Source: Ischnura elegans (Eukaryota; Arthropoda; Insecta; Odonata; Coenagrionidae). Taken from it: a stretch of 64,000 bases of DNA. Position numbers and translations under genes: made by a program. Positions 45,710 through 57,432 of the stretch are shown here, in pieces (positions within the stretch are counted from its first letter, which is position 1; each line of letters begins with the position of its first letter). The stretch spans positions 135,048,972 through 135,112,971 of the forward strand of contig NC_060248.1 in NCBI RefSeq assembly GCF_921293095.1, given 5' to 3'. The notes under the pieces were generated by a model. The model worked only from the letters and a program-made list of their open reading frames with translations. It was not told where the DNA came from and searched no databases.

Positions 45710-46106
45710 CTTAGAGCTTCCTTAATGACATATTTCCGGAAACTACCTCACTGTTACGAACAGTGTTGAGCAGGAAGCCACAACTCAATAGACATCTATT
45801 CCACGTCATTGGGTCGTGGGTTAACTGAACAATATTTCCTGCATAAAAAAGAACCATAATAGCTGCTTGAGAGCGCTGAAAATGAGATAGCTTAATTTAT
45901 ATGCATTATAATTATAGATATACATGTAAATACCATTGAGTGATCCATCAAACTTCGTCATCACCATCTCTCTCAAATGATCAGTTATTTTCGTAATAAA
46001 GAGCACTGTACAGCACATGTTTCCGAGTTCATAATCAGTCTGAATAAGGTAAGTCGTTCAAATATTTAGAAGCATTAATAAAAGATAAATAAATATGAAT
46101 ATTCAC
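45710..46106. other. Intron sequence, nothing recognised
   Basis: No repeat or coding signal beyond a 7-bp hairpin (CACTGTT-ACG-AACAGTG, near 45750). Confidence 0.4.
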
Positions 46107-46248
46107 CAAGACTTCTTCTTTGTTCTGCTTAAGCTTAAAGGTCTTCACTGGATCAGAATCATAGCCCCTCTTCACAAGTTCTTCTATCATCGCTTTCTTT
46201 TTCTTGTTTTCAATCACAAGAACTCCATCACATTTCTCACAGATAAAC
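46107..46248 (-). CDS. Top2: DNA topoisomerase II, C-gate exon
   Basis: Encodes (R)FICEKCDGVLVIENKKKK, then MIEELVKRGYDSDPVKTF and KLKQNKEEVL. It starts with the last base of an AGG arginine codon and ends in phase 0. It matches RFILEK-DGKL-IENKPKK and LVQRGYDSDPVKAW of animal TOP2. The CEKC pair replaces residues that are usually ILEKI; whether it has any meaning is unknown. Acceptor TTTTCAG, donor GTGAAT. Confidence 0.96.
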
Positions 46249-46817
46249 CTGAAAAGAAAAGTTTTTATGAGACATTGAAGTATTGTAAAATATGGTTGAT
46301 GAAATGATGATTTCAGGCAAAGAAGTGCAGACACATTGGGGCCTATTACGTAACTTTTACTCGGAGCTAGAGCTATCTGTAACTCCGCCCCGATTTGTTT
46401 TGATTTGTAGCTCCAACCCTATTACGTACCGGCAGGAGTTACGAGAAGTCTCCGAAAGAATGCGGAGCTACAGTGGCTATGGAAAATTCGGAAAGCAAAT
46501 CTCCAGAAATGAGTCAACCAATAGGAGCTTAGGTATCCGATAGTAAATGTTTCTGCGCAGACGGGTTTAACGTGAATTTCGGAATGGAGTCCCAAACTTG
46601 TATTTCGTAAGTTAATGTGAAATCCGTGAAATAATTAATATAAACTACATTGTTGAAATGTTTATACTTTAAAGCTTATTCATATACAGTTATATGTCAT
46701 CCATTGTATACAGTCATTCATTTATCGTCGAATCCAAACCTATTCTCTGCCCATTTTGCTATTATGGCAATGAAAACAATTTTAGATACCGGCAAAGGTC
46801 GGAGAAAATGAGCAGGA

Positions 46818-46933
46818 AGCAGTATGTGGTGCTCACTAATTTTATGAGTGACCACAGAAGCTTTGTCCTTGGCGTATTCCAAGGAATAAACGGGGAGGCA
46901 ACAATAAATAAAATGTGGGGTGACAAACCTTAA
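46818..46933 (+). pseudogene. Harbinger Myb/SANT-like DNA-binding protein, truncated
   Basis: MSRKQYVVLTNFMSDHRSFV, then GVFQGINGEATINKMWGD and a stop. This has the look of the Myb/SANT-like protein that Harbinger elements encode beside the nuclease and that carries it to DNA: RKQY-IL--FM--H at the start and a W after a charged spacer. Only the first repeat is left. Confidence 0.55.
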
Positions 46934-47029
46934 TATTTCATCGACAATTAACAAAAATGTGCTACTGAGATTGACAGATGCCTACAAAGAACGAAGATAT
47001 TTGCACACACACCGACATATTTTTTAATA

Positions 47030-47407
47030 CCAATAATGAAAATAAAAATGCCTTATGAAAACTCCAGCCCGATTTCCTTCGCTTCTCATCTGTCATTTGT
47101 TGATGTCTGCTGTCGGAATCTGAAAGATAAGGCAATGGATCGACCAATAAACATATATTGGGGAAGGATGATGAGGGTGTTTTCGGAGTATGTAAGAAGG
47201 AGGCATCTGACATTAGAAATGAGACGAATAAGGGTTTCCCACAATCCGATCAAATTAGATGAAGACCATTTTCCAATGTTTTTCAGAGTGTCGAAACACA
47301 TTTTTCAATATCTCTGTCGGTCTCTGGGACCCACACTAAGGAAACGCAGAATAAGAAGATTCAACATTACACACGCTCATAGTGATATAATGAAAACTCT
47401 TCAATAA
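47030..47407 (+). pseudogene. Harbinger transposase N-terminal part (left arm)
   Basis: The plus-strand frame reads RRRHLTLEMRRIRVSHNPI, then LDEDHFPMFFRVSKHIFQYL and CRSLGPTLRKRRI, where it leaves the family. The pattern NP--L-D--F---FR-SK--F-YL corresponds to the N-terminal region before the DDE nuclease of Harbinger transposases. No catalytic residues are present. Confidence 0.7.
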
Positions 47408-47672
47408 TATTTATCTGTTTTTCCACGCTTAGTGATATTCTGCGTTTCCTTAGTGTGGGTCCCAGAGACCGGCAGAGATATTGAAAAATGTTTTTCGACA
47501 CTCTGAAAAACATTCGAAAATGGTCTTCATCTAATTCGATCGGATTGTGGGAACCCCTGATTCGTCTCATTTCTAATGTCAGATGCCTCCTTCTTCTTAC
47601 ATATATGTATACTCCGCAAACACCCTCGTCATTCTTCGCCAAAGATATGTTTATTGGTCCATCCATTGCCAA
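47408..47672 (-). pseudogene. Harbinger transposase N-terminal part (right arm)
   Basis: The mirror copy on the minus strand: RRRHLTLEMRRIRGSHNPIE, LDEDHFRMFFRVSKNIFQYL, CRSLGPTLRKRRISLSVEKQ and INIIEEFSLYHYE. It reaches a little further into the transposase than the left arm (ISLSVEKQI fits the usual LSPE-KL). It shares all its diagnostic residues with the left arm, which shows the two arms come from one source. Confidence 0.7.
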
Positions 47673-48023
47673 ATCCTTCAGATTCCGACCTTCCGACGGC
47701 AGAAAACAACAAATGACAGTTGAGAACCGAAGGAAATCGGGCTGGAGTTATCATAAGGATGGGTCAGAAGCCTGCGTTATTCCAGCCCCGAGATAGCTCC
47801 AGTTCGCAACTCCTATCGGAGTTATTTTGACTACTGTAATCGCAAATTGAGCTATGGCAGCCATCATAACTCTTATAGCTCCATAGCTCCGGAGTTATGA
47901 CTTACGTAATAAGCCCCATTGGATACTGGTGCTATAGCAAATTTTGACAACTTGTGGTAAACTTTTAAACGTATTGCACTTTAAGTACAGATAATGACTA
48001 ATGATGCTAGGAATATATATGTA

Positions 48024-49171
48024 CAGCAGACTCCCCATTATCTGGCTGCAGTTTATTCGTGTTGCAGCTCATCCATGCACAAGTTTTACACTTTTTCGAA
48101 ATTTTCCGCCGTCTTTAAAAAAAATAAAAATGATGCTATGCACCAGGATATTTGCATTTCAATGCTGGGCTGCACCGGACTTATTCTTTCTATAAGAATT
48201 CCCATCGTGAAATGGAATTATTTTATTTACTTCTTGCTGACAAGGAACGTTTCAAGTCTACTTGGACGTCTGCTCTAGCAGTGCTGACGACGATCAGCAG
48301 CGGGAAATAAACTCTTGATTGATTTTTAAAATTTCTTCAATGTTTCACCAAGAGTAAATTAGGAAAAATTTTACCATTGATCTTTAATTGCATATTTCAT
48401 ATCGAAAATTCGCAATTATTGCCATGGTCTCACATGCGGTTGAATAGGGCCCAAGGGAACCGGGGATTTCGTCACACTCGGGCATGTTTACACCACAACG
48501 AGTCATGGTCAAACTGGAGAGAAAGGGAATAGCAGAAGTGAAGAGAGCGAGGGAAATGGAAGTAGAGATGACATCGGTCATGGTCACGCACTCGCCTGCT
48601 TAGACAGTTTTCCATAAGTCCTGGTTTCCTATAACCGCTGCTGTGCGGTGGCGTGATTGCGTGCCCGTTGTCTTCATGGGAATTTCGTGTTCCTATTTTC
48701 CAAGCATCGTGGTGCGCGATCATGCTCAGTGATCACAGATCCGCATTCCACAACAGTTACATCCCAGACAACTTGTGCAAGATGCAACTAGGTGGCGTGG
48801 ACCCTGACAGTGTAGTTTCCAATGTTGCCCAGTGGTTTTGAAGCATTCGTTCAAAACACTTTTCTGAATCCGTGATCTTGCAGCCACGGATGCAAGGTTT
48901 TCGGAAGCCAGGTATAGCACGGAGCAGAAAGAATACGAGAACAATCACATTTTTGCCCCTAAAAAGATCGCAGTCTGGAATAGAAAGCCCTTAATGATTC
49001 CGGAAAGTAATCTAAAATAACAGACAATGTGCATAAATAACATTTAATCATTTCATTTATATGAACTGTGAAAATTAAATGATATTCAAGTAAAAGTTTG
49101 GATTATTCTTTTTTTCCGATTATTCGTGCTGCCCCTCCGCCTCATTAACCCAGATAATCAAGAGTGTGCTG
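48024..49171 (+). mobile_element. W-family Tigger-like MITE, longest copy
   Basis: Ends CAGCAGACTCCCCATTATCT and, inverted, CAGCACACTCTTGATTATCT, flanked by TA at 48022-48023 and 49172-49173. 1148 bp. The end style and TA target fit pogo/Tigger, but only a short conserved frame (DHRSAFHNSYIPDNLCKMQL and GGVDPDSVVSNVAQWF) hints at a former protein. Three other copies are in this gene, all in the same direction. Confidence 0.88.
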
Positions 49172-49303
49172 TACATTGAAAGGAGTACAATCTGTTATTC
49201 CGGTAACATATCTATCTGGTTAAGTAGAAATCTACTTACATTACCTAAAGCAATCTCTCCTCTTTGAATCCCAAAATTTGTTAACACATGAGTATATAGA
49301 GTA

Positions 49304-49323
49304 GACACACACACACATATATA
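49304..49323. repeat. AC/AT microsatellite
   Basis: An (AC)n run followed by ATATAT directly left of T1 copy 2. The TA at 49322-49323 was the T1 target. Confidence 0.8.
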
Positions 49324-50430
49324 GAGTAAACCCTCGATTATACGAAGCAGGATTTTATGAAGTTTTCGATTATACGAAGTGATATTGCGGTCCCGGCAAA
49401 AAGCCCATGCTAAATACATGGCACTACAGTAGAATCCTGATTTAAGGTTTTTCAGGGGGGACAAACTTTAAAACACTAAATGCGGAAAAACACTAAAGGA
49501 GGACCTGCCATTTTTTCAGGTTTTAGGGTCTGTAATGATTGAAATGGCTTTTTATGAATAAAAAATATTATTTTACGTAACTAAAAGGTGCTGCATGCAG
49601 CAATAAATTCATTATGATTACGTGTTTTCAGCCCTATGAAGGTTGGATAATACTTTTCAGGAATCAGCTAAAAGAATTGGTAGTAAAAATAAGTAATGAG
49701 AGGATGACAATTGTTTTAAAGAAATACTTTAAGAATATTTTAATATGCATCAACTGAAAAGTATTCCCACACGGAATATTATTATGGAAATTAGTGATGC
49801 CATTTTTACGTACATTCCAGTGGTCTCAATGAAATTTTAATTTTTTTTCTGTAAAAGCGACATGTAGGTGACTATAGCATTTCTAATATAATAAGAAAAG
49901 GTGTAAGTAGGTACTCGAAAAATCGTCATTGCATCTATAAAGATGAGTGAAATAAAGGGACAGCAGAAGATCGCTAATCCCGAAATCTAAACTACCGAGT
50001 ATCTAGTAAAAGGGAGGTTTTCTGGAATTATACCAACTTAACGTTTTCTGTTGCCTTGGCGAAACGAGGGATTTATGAGCCTTTAAAAAGCCTCCCGTGT
50101 GCACATTTCGGATTTCGAGGTCATCCAAAAAAGGAGAATCTTATTTCTAGTATGCGTACAAGTCGATGGTGATTCAACTCGATGATGGCACCAGATTCGT
50201 TGTCATATATCCGCGGCCTCATACAGGTCGAATGGAACCGGGAGAAGTTGTTTATGTGGCGTGCTGATCACCTTGACTCCAACTCACCTTGTTTCTCGGC
50301 AGCTTTTAATGAAATTTGGTTGGACCTTGAATAACGATTAGCTTAACTTTAAGTTAAGTGAAAAGGTTTAATCTTCAACAAAACTGGATTTCATCAGAAA
50401 AATTGTCAGTGCCTCTGGAGTTTGGCAATA

Positions 50431-51091
50431 GGGTGGTTTCCTATTATTTTTTTATTGCCTAAATCGAAAGATTATTACTCCTGGAGTACGTATTTCACGC
50501 TTTTAGATTTTTAAATGACGATATCTATTTTTCGCGATTAAATGAAAAGTGAAAATTTTCAAGCGCGCGAAAACGCGACGCTTAAGTATGAATGTCGGGA
50601 AGTCTCTCCGCGTGACGTATTTCTGGTTCCCCCTCCCGCCCTGCGAGGTGACCTTGAGGCGAGGCTTAGCGCTGATACGACGCAGGCTGCTAGCGGCTAG
50701 CCTAGTACCCTGCTGGCTGGTAGCGCTTGGCTTAAATAAGGATTATTAATAACTTATCAAACGAGGAAAACTTTCCGACCTTAGCCAGTTTTAATAAGTG
50801 ATTGTTAAGACATGTTTCCCTGAGCTCTGCGCCTCATGCATGCAATGGTAACCTCAGATGACGTATAACTCCTATCTTCTTGTATAGAAACTAGGTCCCT
50901 GTGACGTCACGCGGAGTGGCATCGCATGGGCGCCAATTTGGCCCTTTTCAAATGAGGATAAAAATGGACCATTGCCATTCGTCTAACCCGGTATTTCTAA
51001 AACAAAATAATTTGTATATTATGAATACACTAATGGTGGGTAACGAATCGCAATCAATGCCTTTCGTTTTCTTTGATGAAGGAAACCACCC
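50431..51091. mobile_element. 661-bp MITE, copy 2
   Basis: Ends GGGTGGTTTCCT and AGGAAACCACCC with TA at 50429-50430 and 51092-51093. Same length as the copy at 37419-38079, opposite orientation. Its two ends match each other better than those of copy 1, so it probably keeps the original ends. It ends 16 bp before the next MITE. Confidence 0.87.
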
Positions 51092-51107
51092 TATTTCGTC
51101 AGGGTTA

Positions 51108-51714
51108 GGCCCAGCGCACACGGTGTGACTGTTTTACAACTACCGTTGCAAACCAGTTGCGCGCAAAACTGTTTTGTGACCTCGACAATGTATTTGAGTA
51201 TGGAGGCGCACACGACGCGACTGGTTTTTGACGATCTCGAACCAGTCTGAAACCAGTCACATACAACCGTAGGCCCGCGGTTGCAGTTGCGTTGCAGACT
51301 TCAGTTGCACGAGACCACGTGATTTTCGGTGGTATTTTGACGGCCGTATAGTGTCGATCTCAAAATGAATGATCAAGAAGTCAACATGAAGCTCGTTGGA
51401 GCAATAGAGAAGCATGACGTCCTGAACATATACAAACTATCTAACGTCTTTGGTATTGATAATAGATCACAGCGTCTACTTCGCCTGACTCAGTGACAGT
51501 AAGCGCTGACGGCCCAGCCAAGGGCTAAAAAACAACACGTACCGCACTAAATAAACACTCCACTGATTGCACAATAGACGAAACTGATTTACAACCAGCC
51601 CTTTGTCATTACACCCATGTGCGGACAGAAGTTTTGTTTCAGTTGCAAACTGGTTGCAGACGCAACTGATTCCCAACTGTGGTTTCAAAATAGTCGCTCC
51701 GTGTGCGCTGGGCC
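51108..51714. mobile_element. PIF/Harbinger MITE (607 bp)
   Basis: Perfect 16-bp inverted ends GGCCCAGCGCACACGG and CCGTGTGCGCTGGGCC, with the 3-bp duplication TTA at 51105-51107 and 51715-51717. This is the classic PIF/Harbinger pattern. The subterminal parts contain many repeats of AACCAGTTGC / GCAACTGG. It includes a short relic of the element's DNA-binding protein gene. Confidence 0.93.
51365..51496 (+). pseudogene. MADF/Myb-type protein start, Harbinger relic
   Basis: An ATG opens MNDQEVNMKLVGAIEKHDVL, then NIYKLSNVFGIDN and a stop after 43 codons. The pattern LVGAIEKHDVLxxYK is close to the first helix of MADF/Myb-like domains, which in many Harbinger elements are encoded by the partner gene of the nuclease. 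Only the N-terminus is kept. The assignment is tentative because of the short length. Confidence 0.5.
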
Positions 51715-52880
51715 TTATGATGTCGAAGTCAACCACCAAGGGATACCTGCCCGATTTTCGTATTTTTCCGCACTCATCTATTTTACCGTGATTATGCGGT
51801 GATTTTTTTTCCAGTATGAGCGATTTATTTTGAGTCATGGACCGTGATAGTTCGTCAAAACTCCGATTGTCATTCTCTTTTGGCATTAATTAGCACCAGA
51901 TAGATATTTTTGAATCGACATCGATATCAACCAGCCGCATGTCGGTAAATTGGCTCCGGGATATCTAAATTACGATGTAAAATAATGTTGTTCCGCAGGG
52001 AAAGAATGCTCTCACTCACGGTCATGACAGGGGAAACACTTCCTCGGTTCTTTCGCTGTTCCTCCGTGGAAACTGACCTTGGAATGGATTACAGAAAGAA
52101 TCTTCTAGTGAACTGCGCAATTGATATTGGGCCTCCTCTTTTGAAAAGAGAAAGTAGCCGACTGGAAAAATATTGGGCTAACAATGGACTACCCATAGAG
52201 AGTAGAGTTGAAAGGGGCATAAGCCATCAATTGAAAACATTATGAGGAAACATTATTGTAGCGGCCCTCGGAGGATAACTCGTGTCATCAGTCGTCACAT
52301 TTCATCGAATTCAAGTTCAAGAAGTGAAGGATAAGGTAGTTCGAGGTTATTAAGGGATGACTTTGCTCCATTAGATCGGATCTGATACAAAAAGTGCCTG
52401 GTGTTTGGATCAGAAGGGGAGCGAAACATTACGAGAAGACAAATCACCCAGCTTGCGAGTTGAAGGTCGCAGTGCTGCATTCGCCGAAGAAAGCAGTTGA
52501 AGAAGCGTTCCCCAGTAGATTCTATCGACTCTTGGTAAACTTTCATGAGACTGTTCTTGTTGATGAGCATAAATTCGAAGCTTTGGATGAACCGTCATGA
52601 AAAAACGTTAAATCAAGCAAAAAAATCTTGAGCGGGACAAATTTTTACGACCATATGCCCGCATCAGTAGCTAAAAAAAAACAGGGCTTCCGACTGTGGT
52701 CCACCAAAAGTGTGAAATCGTAAATGATAGTGCAATTTTGGAGAGAAAGGGTTCGCCTAAAACCTCAAGGAGGGAATTTAGGGGAAGTAGGAGTTCAGTA
52801 AAAATATACTGCGACTGACATAAAGCCCCTCTTTACATGCCTATTCGCAAACATCGCATCGACAATACATCGTAGTTTAA

Positions 52881-55766
52881 CATGTTGCGGACCGCTCACG
52901 GAGATCTCCGTGTTTTGCGTGCCGAACGCTGAGGACCGGCCACGGAGATTTCCGTGTTTTCGCATGTGATAATAAAACTTACTCTGCTTCTTTTAATATT
53001 TGTTACTTATGTTCGCATTTGCTTCTGGTGTATTTCAGAATGTGCTTTCATTGATTTAGATAAGTTTTATAACAATCAAATTATAAATTTATTAATATTT
53101 TTTCGATGAACGTAATCCACTTTTAGAGTTAACTAATGCATAGGATCAGAATGTCACTAAGCCGTACGAGTGAAGAAAACTCGATCAAACATTCATTTTT
53201 CTATAACAGCAACTCTTGAAATTCTACAATGTTCTGAAATTACGAATTATTATATTTTAGATGATAAGGAATAATTTTGGTTGGATTTCTTCGGTCCTTT
53301 TCTTTTGGCTCCAACAAAATCTATTGTCGGTAATTCTCTCATCGCCTACTTTGCGCCATACATTATAATGAATGGCGCAAAGTGAATAATGTATATTTCA
53401 CCTCTGGGTGCATTCGGCTGTCTTTCACACGCGCCATGGTCTGGATTCTCACAAGACATCCTATCTCCAGCGCTCAACGTAAACACATCAACGAGTCTCG
53501 AGGGCCAAGGACTATGAGGGTCATTTCAGCGGGACCCTATCTTTCGGACCTTGATAGAAAAAGACCAGATGGCCACAACGCTTATCTTTGTTAGTCTCTA
53601 ATGTTTCCCTTTGCTAATAATGCATATTAGTCTTCTTTGGGACAATCTTGTGTTCTTTACCCTCTTCGTTAGAGATCTGAAGTCACGTAGTTAAGTGAGG
53701 AATCATTTCCTTGGATGAAAGTTGGTGTACGTTTACCCTATGAAAGTGCACGCATACGTAACCTTCATAAATTTCATTAATTTCCAGCAATAATTCCTGC
53801 GTATCTTGTCAACCGAAAAATTTCTCCAAAAACAATACGACCTTATTTATAGTAATGGCGTCAACTAGTGGTGGTGCTTGCGGAATGACGGAGAAGGATA
53901 TATATGAAGAACTTAGCGTGGATGCATTATCAGACGTGCCAGATGATTGTGTAGACGAGTGTGAGAGCTCAGATAGTGAAATTGGTTTTGATATTGGTGG
54001 AAGACGACATAAAAGAAAAGCTGCACAGTTAGTTTACACTGATGATAGTGACTCCGACGCAAGTGATAGCGATGGTAGCTTAGTGAAAGACACCTCGGTG
54101 ACATGGAATAAAATTGACCTTCCAAGAAGTTTGGAAGATTTTCAGGGAGTGGCAGGAATCATCAATGCTCCTGATAATTGTGAATGTGTTTTAGAAGTGG
54201 CAAAAATGTTTTTTGGGGATGATCTTCTCGAAATGATGTGTAATGAGACCAATTTGTATCGAATGCAGAACGAAGGCAGATACAAGTCCTCGCAGAAAAC
54301 TGGGAAGTGGAAAAATGTAACGGTGGGAGAGATGAAAGTTTTTATAGCTATTATAATTTTGATGGGAAAAGTCAGGAAAGATTCAATCAAGGAATATTGG
54401 AGCACTGATGAATTTATCAATACACCGATTTTTAGTAGTTTGCTCAGCAGGAACAGATTTGAACAAATTTGGAATTCTTGGCATTTCAGTGATAATCAAT
54501 CAAATTCTGAATCTTCCGATAGGCTACATAAAATTAGACCAATACTATCATAATTCTTAGAAAAATTTAAAACTGTGTATATGCCTAAACGTGATCTCTC
54601 TCTAGACGAAGGAGTAATACCTTGGAGGGGAAGATTGAGATTTAGAACATACAATCCAGGGAAATTGGTGAAGTACGGATTATTGGTGCGAATGGTGTGT
54701 GAGAGTGAAAGTGGTTATATTTGCAACATAGAAATATACACAGCCGAAGGAAAAAAATTAGAGGAAACCATGTCGACCCTTTTAGATCCGTATTTACACC
54801 GTTGGCATCATGTGTTCCAAGATAATTATTACAAATAGCTGAAAATCTTCTAGCGAAAAAAACTCGAGTTTGTGGAACCGTTCGTGCCAACAGGGGGCTT
54901 CCCACTGAATTTAGGCATGAAATAAAAAGTATGAAGAAAGGTGACTACACATTCTGTAGACGGGGGAAGTTCTGCTCCTTGCGTGGAAGGACAAGAGGGA
55001 GGTGAGGATGATTTCCACAATCCACAACTCGAGTATGGGCGAAGGAAAGCGAAACAGATGGACGGGGCATATACAGAAAAAACCGATTTGTATTTTGGAG
55101 TACAATAAGTACATGGGAGGTGTAGATAAAGCTGATATGTACTTGGCTTACTTTTCAGTACTTAGAAAAACAATGAAGTGGACAAAAAAAGTGGTGTTGT
55201 GGTTGATCAACTGTGCCCTATTTAACTCTTTTGTGGTATACAAAACATTGAACACATCTACCCGTTTGACCTTCAAAAAATTTGTTTTGGAAGTAGCCAA
55301 GGGCTGGGCTAAATGTGAGGAGGGAAGAAGTGCGTCTTCCAGCGATGATGACATGGAGGGCGATATAGGAAGGCCGACTCAGCGAGCGCCTAGGCAGGAT
55401 AACCCAGCAAGGCTAGCAGGGGGAATGATGAAACACACTCTAGAGAAGATAGTGGGGCATGGGAAGAAGAAATATCCATCGCGGATGTGTCGAGTTTGTT
55501 CTGCTAATAAACTTAGGAAGGAAACTCGGTATATCTGTGGATTCTGCAAGGTTCCCCTGCACAAAGGAGCATGTTTCACCAAATACCATACAAAAACTAA
55601 GTACTAACACCTCTGGTAAGTAAAACGCTTCAAATTTTATTAAAATACGTTAAAAAGTAAAGATTTTATGAGTGTTTTCGTGAATCAGTGTCATTTAGGT
55701 TAAAGCTCCTTTAAATGCCCGGTCCTACCCGATGAGATTGGAATTAAATACCCGGTCTGCAGTGTG
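52881..55766 (+). mobile_element. piggyBac-family transposon (2886 bp)
   Basis: Flanked by TTAA at 52877-52880 and 55767-55770. Ends CATGTTGCGGACC and, inverted, CACACTGCAGACC, agree at 9 of 13 positions. The insertion site is confirmed by T1 copy 1, where GTTTAACATGTCAGGAAGG-like sequence is continuous (33384-33402, minus strand). It has a long 5' leader (to 53854) and one transposase gene. Relatives: relic at 10850 and MITE at 28274. Confidence 0.95.
53855..55607 (+). pseudogene. piggyBac transposase, broken by a stop and frameshifts
   Basis: An ATG opens an acidic N-terminus (MTEKDIYEELSVDALSD). The DDE_Tnp_1_7-type core follows: TNLYRMQNEGRYKSSQ, VGEMKVFIAIIILMGK, EYWSTDEF and FEQIWNSWHF. 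A TAA at 54551-54553 breaks it; the same frame resumes with VYMPKRDLSLDEGVIPWRGR, which holds a catalytic aspartate region, and LRFRTYNPGK. After DNYY (54838) the frame shifts to LAKKTRVCGTVRANRGLP, and shifts again before MGGVDKADMYLAYFS. The C-terminus has the cysteine-rich zinc domain (CRVCSANK, CGFCKVPLHKGAC) and stops at 55607. About 580 codons in all, as usual for the family. Confidence 0.93.
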
Positions 55767-55815
55767 TTAACATGTCGGGAAGGTCGCGCAGGGTATTTCG
55801 TACAATCCTACTTAA

Positions 55816-56114
55816 CCCTTTGCACTGCTGTGAACGCACCTCGCATGTTCGTAAGGCAGGCTGCTGTGAACGTACTTCGAAGACTACGTGACTACTTTTC
55901 GCCGAAGCACTTCGAAGGGTCCCTAATCCGGGACCCTTTCCTCGACGAGCTCACCCTGGCTGGCCCCTCTCTTCGACCCTCAGAGCAGGGGGCCTCCCTC
56001 CCTATAAGTGACCACTTTGACAGCATTTTGAAAACCTATCAATCAATGCCATCACCAAAAAATGATAGTTTGCATCGCACTCCTGCCAATCAGGCATTCA
56101 AATACTTCTCTGAA
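55816..56114. mobile_element. piggyBac-type palindromic MITE remnant in T1 copy 2
   Basis: Starts CCCTTTGCACTGCTG after TTAA (55812-55815) and shares GCCGAAGCACTTCGAAGGG, CCTTTCCTCGACGAGCTCAC and the TCAATCAATG stretch with the MITE in T1 copy 1 and with 42056-42809. It ends abruptly at about 56114, where a deletion joins it to the transposase end. Confidence 0.75.
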
Positions 56115-57432
56115 CATTAAGATTCTTTGATATGGCTAACGAGTTAGGTCCCCAATTTCATTTCCATTTATGCAAGTGAGAAACTATTTTGGAAGCTGCG
56201 ATGGAGAAGGGCAAAAAGAAAAAAAAATAACAGCTTTTTTAGTTATACCATTTCGTGTATATAATAGCCTTCCTGAATAAACAACTTAAATATCTTAAGT
56301 ATTGGGCTCTATCGACCACCAACTTAATTTTCGGGCTACACGTAATGAAGACGCACTTCCAACTCGAACCATGAACTTCCTTCTCGCTCGCCTCCCCATT
56401 CTCCCATGCCAAGAGATCTTTCTCTCCAAAGCCTTTGTTTACTCACTCCTGTGGCCTTCTGCTGATCTTGCTGACACCCACCTTACACATCCCAAACCCC
56501 TCCTTCCCCAGCATTTCCCATTCACTCCCTCCCTAAGGTGACGGCGCTTGAGTGCGTCGTAAAAAAATACGGACTGACTGAGGCGGAGCTGAAGGGCCTT
56601 TCCCCACCCTTCTTTCTCCTGCCCCCTTCACCACTCCTTAAGCTGACCCCACTTCTTTCCTCAGGCAATCCCCATCCCACTCTAATTCACCCCACCCACT
56701 GGGAACGTTCTCCAAACTGTGGAGAAGGGCATGGATCATCTTCACCGGCAACGGTGGTAAGTTTTTAACTGGAGTGAGGCTGGAGAAGTATCTTCCACTA
56801 TCGGGGAAACGGGGCCGTGCTTATAATTGTCTCTCTTCTTCTCTGCTGACTTTTCTATTTAAATTATTTTCTTTGCTCTTTCCACACTATATTTATTTAC
56901 GATTATGCCACGCCTATTTTTTTGTGCTAAAACTAAGAAAATCTTTTCTATATGTCAATGATCCTTTGCATAACTTTCAGAACGGTGGAGGAAGGAACAC
57001 GAAAACTAAATGAGGTGAAGGTACAGGTTTTTCCGTGTCATTTTTGGGAATTCACGCAAGTGAACCAATACTTCACACACGTTGAGAAATGATGAAACAT
57101 CTCTTGTAGGAAAACAATCAATGCGGATAATAACGTTTCTCTCTTTATTTCTCCGATAATGGAAGATGTTTCTCCTGTTGTTTTCCGGTTGGAACCTTGC
57201 TCCTGTCGGCATAAAGGAAGAGAGACATACTATATGAACATAGCACCTCCCACCCGGTATGAAGAATATGGTCCTGATGAAGAATAAAGTCTTTCGTAGC
57301 AATGTCTGCAAAGATGATGGAGCACATTAGCCGGATGGAGAACTCAAACAGAAATTACTTCAAATATTCGCCAGAAGATAATCATATCCTACGTAATTTA
57401 TGATCGTAACTGAATCTCAATGAAAATAACTA

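Larger units (their letters stand above)
46339..47917. mobile_element. Foldback PIF/Harbinger element
   Basis: Ends GGGGCCTATTACGTAA and TTACGTAATAAGCCCC are inverted, with ATT directly repeated on both sides (46336-46338 and 47918-47920). From about 47030 to about 47780 the sequence is an imperfect inverted repeat centred near 47415. Each arm carries the same start of a Harbinger-type transposase, on opposite strands. A Myb/SANT-like frame lies in the left part only. It looks like two 5' halves of one element joined head to head. Confidence 0.85.
49427..52640. mobile_element. Tigger-like element Z, right end lost
   Basis: Starts after TA (49425-49426) with CAGTAGAATCCTGATTTAAG, inside T1 copy 2. 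Near 52600 the sequence CGTTAAATCAAG looks like the start of the matching inverted end, but it breaks off and T1 sequence resumes by about 52655. The right tip and roughly 200 bp of T1 are therefore deleted. It contains the second 661-bp MITE and a Harbinger MITE. The remaining frames (51985-52245, 52295-52570, 51720-51886) are not recognisable. Confidence 0.65.

Noticed and set aside
46694..46817. Upstream part of the frame at 46694-46933 as a gene start
   Set aside because: The recognisable Myb/SANT-like part begins at the methionine at 46818; the earlier residues show no likeness and probably precede the true start.
49304..49323. CRISPR-like or telomeric repeat
   Set aside because: Simple AC/AT microsatellite only; no spaced repeats anywhere in the window.
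52295..52600. Gene on either strand in element Z
   Set aside because: Both strands are open for 60 to 90 codons but neither shows a motif; overlapping open frames on both strands suggest chance.
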